NCBI RefSeq assembly: GCF_023278565.1
Contig: NC_064679.1
Location: 4,030,001 to 4,094,000 of the forward strand
Length of the DNA stretch: 64,000 nucleotides
Direction of reading: 5' to 3'
Source: Colletotrichum lupini
Lineage: Eukaryota; Ascomycota; Sordariomycetes; Glomerellales; Glomerellaceae
The notes under the pieces were generated by a model that worked only from the letters and a program-made list of their open reading frames with translations, made no database searches and was not told where the DNA came from. Numbering within the stretch: the stretch's first letter is position 1; each line of letters starts with the position of its first letter. The position numbers and the translations under genes are program-made. Shown here piece by piece: positions 60,780-64,000 of the stretch.

Positions 60780-61827
60780 GGTGAAGTAGCTGGACGTCCT
60801 CGGTGGTTGAGCACAGAGTACTCTGATGATACGGGTTTAGAGGAGGGGGTGAATGCGCATGGAAGCAGGCAAAGTCGCGATGTTCCTGTGCCGGAACAAG
60901 ACTTGGGGATAATTACGGATGAACACTCCCTTCAATAAGAGCAAGGTATCGTTGAACTCTGTATCGTGTGTCTCGTATGCCTATCCACTCCCTTCCTTTC
61001 ATACCTGATAATCGATGAGCATGTTGTTGATGCCCGGATGGAGCTATTGTTTACACACTTCCTATTTGAGACTAGCGGCTGAAGCTCACCCCCGGCATTG
61101 GGCCCACCTTTACCGGCCCCGCCCGCCCCGCGCTCCGCACCCGCGCGTTCAGCCAATCGTTCCCGTCCCAGCCGCGGTCGTCCCAAACAATTCTCGGCCA
61201 GGCCTGCGACCGTCTCGCGTGTTTGGCGGCGTTCCTTATTCTTATTGTTCGCATCCCTTTCTGCCACTCTCGAGTCGCGACTGACGCGGTTGATGATGCC
61301 CCTGGGCTCGTGAGGTCGCGGTTGATGATGCCCCTGGGCTCGTGAGGTCGCGGTTGGGTTCTTTCGGACGCGATCATTGGTCAGAGCTTACAGCTAGGGC
61401 TTGTTCTTGTTGCCGTTGGACAGTTGTGCACTCACTCATGACAACGTTCTTCAAGATTGAGAATGGCATCTGCCTGAGAATATTGGATCACTAGCTTGTT
61501 GCCATGGCGAGCTTTGCGATCCTGACTATCGTGTTCCTTGATACACATAGCGATAGCAAAGGTAGCTCCAGAAAAGCATCTTACAACAAGACGCGAATGT
61601 TGTTTTCTCGGTTCCCTTATCCCCCTGCAGTCCCCATTCCCACTCTTGGACCCATGTCCACGCCAAATCAACGGCAGTCGACCATTGGATGCCACCCTGC
61701 ATCTCGGCCCGCCCTCTGCATCTACTTTCGCTTCACAAATCTCCACCACACTCACATCCCACCTCCCACGCACACAATTTTCTGCTGCTGCATTCATGTT
61801 TGCAAATTCTGGCCACCGCTTCAACAA
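60780..61827. other. Intergenic region with short tandem repeat
   Basis: About 1 kb between the coiled-coil gene start and the tRNA pair. It holds one tandem repeat (61286-61356) and no gene that I can support. Confidence 0.45.
61286..61356. repeat. Tandem repeat, 32-bp unit, 2.2 copies
   Basis: Unit 61286-61317 is repeated exactly at 61318-61349, with the first 7 bases again at 61350-61356. Each unit contains CCCCTGGGCTCGTGAGGTC. Identity of the two copies suggests recent duplication. Confidence 0.9.
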
Positions 61828-61931
61828 GGTCTGGTGGTGTAGTTGGTTATCACGTCAGTCTAACAGTTCGAGAGATCCATTCTCCCGTCTGCCACACTGG
61901 AGGTCTCCGGTTCAAGTCCGGGCTAGATCAT
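61828..61931 (+). tRNA. tRNA-Val (anticodon AAC) with intron
   Basis: Acceptor stem 61828-61834 pairs with 61924-61930 (two G-U pairs), discriminator A at 61931. The A-box TGGTGTAGTTGG and the B-box GGTTCAAGTCC are present. The anticodon loop reads CTAACAC when a 29-nt intron (61866-61894), inserted one base after the anticodon, is removed. The T-stem pairs TCCGG with CCGGG. The mature tRNA would be 75 nt before CCA addition. Confidence 0.93.
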
Positions 61932-61937
61932 ACCATG

Positions 61938-62008
61938 GGCGATTGGTTTAGTAGTATAATGACCGCTTAGCATGCGGTAGGTCCTGGGTCCGATTCCCAG
62001 ATCGTCCA
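61938..62008 (+). tRNA. tRNA-Ala (anticodon AGC)
   Basis: 71 nt without an intron. GGGCGAT pairs with ATCGTCC, discriminator A at 62008. The anticodon stem ACCGC/GCGGT encloses TTAGCAT, anticodon AGC. T-arm CTGGG..CCCAG is perfect. A TTTT run at 62013-62016 is a likely Pol III stop. It starts 6 nt after the tRNA-Val. Confidence 0.95.
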
Positions 62009-62891
62009 TTGATTTTGTCTCTTGCTCGTCATAATGTCCTGGAGGTGTCAATAACTTTTTTCCTATGAACATATGGCGGGCTTACTAGCCCTGGGGTACT
62101 CTTGAGGTATCTGGGGCAAAGTGGTGGATTTCATGCTTAGTGTTAGTATTCATATTAAAATAGGTGGGTTAAGGCCAGCGATTTTGGTGGTGACGAAGTG
62201 CAAATGAACCGGCGGTGTGTTGATGTCGCGGAAGGCATAGAGAAAGGGTTGAGTGTGTGCCAACGATTTGATGTATCTATCGACCGTAGGTGGCCCCTGC
62301 GACGCTGTCAATGCAACATTAAGCAACTATCCAATCTCGAATCGGGTGTCTGCAACTCTAAACTCCAGGCCTTATCTCATACCATCATGTGATTCAGCCA
62401 GGTACTGCAGGCTCGGCTTCTTATCGAATAATGACGTCGAATAGTAGAAGAAAGTTTGCTGTAGCAGGATCCCGACCAAAACTCTGTGACACACCTCTTC
62501 TGCAGACTCAAAGGCAATTCAGATCCGGCATTTGATTTAAACTATCGACGCTGGAGGGCCTCCTGCATTATCAGCAAAGCAATTCTCATCACTACACACC
62601 ACATCTGGGTCTCCGGAAACCTCAGGGGACGAAGGGAAGTTGGCCCACGGACGGGAATGCTCAGTCGTGGAGGCCTTCATTCTTGGGGACCTTCATTGGT
62701 GAGGACCCTCATTCGTGGGCCAGCTTCCTTTCGTCCTCCCAGGCTTTCGCCATTATGTGTGTGCAAAGATTTGAACTATCCTCGGCTGATTCTCCAAAGG
62801 CTTCATCATTGCAATGATATTGATCGTACCACACTCAACGACTCCATTTTCCGGATCACAGTTGTCAACTCAAGAAGAGAAATCGCGAAAA
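62009..62891. other. Intergenic region between tRNAs and deaminase-like gene
   Basis: 880 bp, with the Pol III terminator at its left end and the promoter of the last gene at the right. No other feature is supported. Confidence 0.45.
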
Positions 62892-64000
62892 ATGGCTCTC
62901 ACACCCCGAATGGAACCCTACGCCCGCCTCCGTTACCGTCTCTACGAAGCTCTCCTCCTTCTTTCCATCATCCGTCCCATCGTCGGCCCACATGTCGTCT
63001 CCCAGCTCGGAACTTACACCACGCAGGATGTTCAAAGACGTTTCTTCAAAAACTTGGCATTTCTCTGCGACTACAGAAAGGGAGGAAGAACTGCAACTGC
63101 CATCGCCGTCGAGAACCGTTATGACTGCTACGTCTTCTGGGTTGCTTCAAACGAGGGCGCTGGAGATAAAGTAGTGGGTTTCCTTGAAGATGTACTCAAG
63201 ACCTTGCGCGTGTTTTGTGAACCGATCAACGAACTGGATCGCGCCACAGCGGAGGTGGCATTGGTGGTTCGATGTACTGCGTTTGCCTCTGATCGACTCC
63301 GACAGGAAGCCAGAATTCTTCGTAATTCTGCTAGAAAGTGCCGTCTTTCTCTGGAAGATAGCGACGAGGAGATCGGTCAGTCATCAATTATTCCTCGCAG
63401 GCAATAATACCTACGGAGACTAAGGTTTTACGAATTCTAGATGCCCGGGTTGTCAAGTGGCTCCGACAATTTGAGAGTATGTCTTCCCATGCTACTCTGT
63501 GTCGGACAGCATACCGCTCGCGAAACGACGAGGAGATGCGGCGCATCGAGCAGCTCGGCCAAGATACCGAAAACGACCTGCGTCCGGAAAAGCTTGTCGA
63601 GGCGTTTCGTACAGTCAGACACATGATCGGCCGTCTAGCTGCCCGTATCCGCAGTATCAACCAGCTCCTCGATGACTGTAACCGTATGGAAGTACTTCTC
63701 AAAGTCTACCAAGTTGCGGCAGTCCAACGTCCCATTAGCGCGCCAGTGCCAGAATCGGATGCGCACACGACGTTGCCACGTATCCTGAACCGCATTCTAC
63801 CCGAGACAGATGTCCAGCATGGATCGTGCCTGGACGTCCTTCAGCGACTGGAAACCCAAGTCAAAATTGAAGACCAAATCCAGGACAAGTTCAAAGAGGG
63901 CGCACTCCAGCCATGCGTCCACGCAGAGGTCCAGATGCTCCATCATTTCTATGACAGCGGAAGGAGGTACTTTTCGAATGACCGTTACGTCGCCTGCAGC
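62892..64000 (+). CDS. OTT_1508-type deaminase-like protein, 3' truncated
   Basis: Exon 62892-63375 and exon 63441 to the window edge are joined over a 65-bp intron (GTCAGT donor, GACTAAG branch, TCTAG acceptor), 347 codons visible. The helical N-terminal part (YRLYEALLLLSIIRPIVGPHVV) belongs to a family expanded in ascomycetes. Near the right edge CVHAEVQMLHHFYDSG begins the OTT_1508-like deaminase domain (PF14441), with the His-Ala-Glu Zn and proton-transfer motif. The matching CxxC would follow just outside the window (YVACS is the last sequence seen). The substrate is unknown; the fold is that of cytidine-deaminase-like enzymes. Completeness cannot be judged. Confidence 0.8.

Overview
The window is nuclear DNA of a filamentous ascomycete (Pezizomycotina, most likely a Sordariomycete; the genus cannot be fixed from this sequence). 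The evidence is short introns of 44-110 bp with GTRAGT-like donors and CTRAC/CTAAT branch sites, fungus-specific families (HET, Zn-cluster regulator, NmrA-like, berberine-bridge oxidase, CBM1 cellulase), and two AT-rich blocks carrying the signature of repeat-induced point mutation (RIP: C:G to T:A changes, CAA/CAG codons turned into stops).

Layout. (1) 1-25 kb is gene-dense and GC-balanced: the 3' part of a giant DUF3638/DUF3645 protein, a convergent NmrA-like oxidoreductase, a repeat-rich secreted glycoprotein, the condensin subunit SMC4, which is divergent from an ELYS-type nuclear-pore protein, a Zn-cluster transcription factor, and a three-exon gene for a 93-residue conserved protein. 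(2) 25.6-27.8 kb is a secreted GH5 cellulase with an N-terminal CBM1 and a C-terminal X2-like module. (3) 27,857-34,886 is a complete but RIP-killed Ty1/Copia LTR retrotransposon with 202-bp LTRs and target duplication AAATC, inserted just behind the cellulase. (4) 35-43 kb is accessory: a secreted FAD oxidase, a decayed F-box gene and a multi-pass membrane protein. (5) 43,347-50,118 is a second RIP-killed LTR element, Ty3/Gypsy type on the minus strand, with 209-bp LTRs and target duplication GATTA. It is followed by a RIP-destroyed gene (51.2-53.2 kb) for a C2H2-finger protein whose single reading frame is still traceable. (6) 53.4-60.8 kb holds four minus-strand genes: a HET-domain protein, an ACT-domain protein, a small tail-anchored-like membrane protein and a large coiled-coil protein. 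(7) 61.8-62.0 kb has an intron-containing tRNA-Val(AAC) only 6 nt from a tRNA-Ala(AGC). (8) From 62.9 kb to the window edge lies the 5' part of an OTT_1508-type deaminase-like gene.

The picture is a two-speed genome segment. Conserved housekeeping genes (SMC4, ELYS, tRNAs) lie in GC-normal DNA, while plant-cell-wall degradation, FAD oxidase, F-box relic and self-recognition (HET) genes lie beside RIP-altered transposons. The most notable items are the two fully delimited RIP-dead retrotransposons, the in-frame RIP relic of a host-type C2H2 gene, the probable dicistronic tRNA pair, the cellulase with bacterial-style architecture, and the short intron-split gene at 23.8 kb that a plain ORF scan misses. 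I found no clear wholly novel system.
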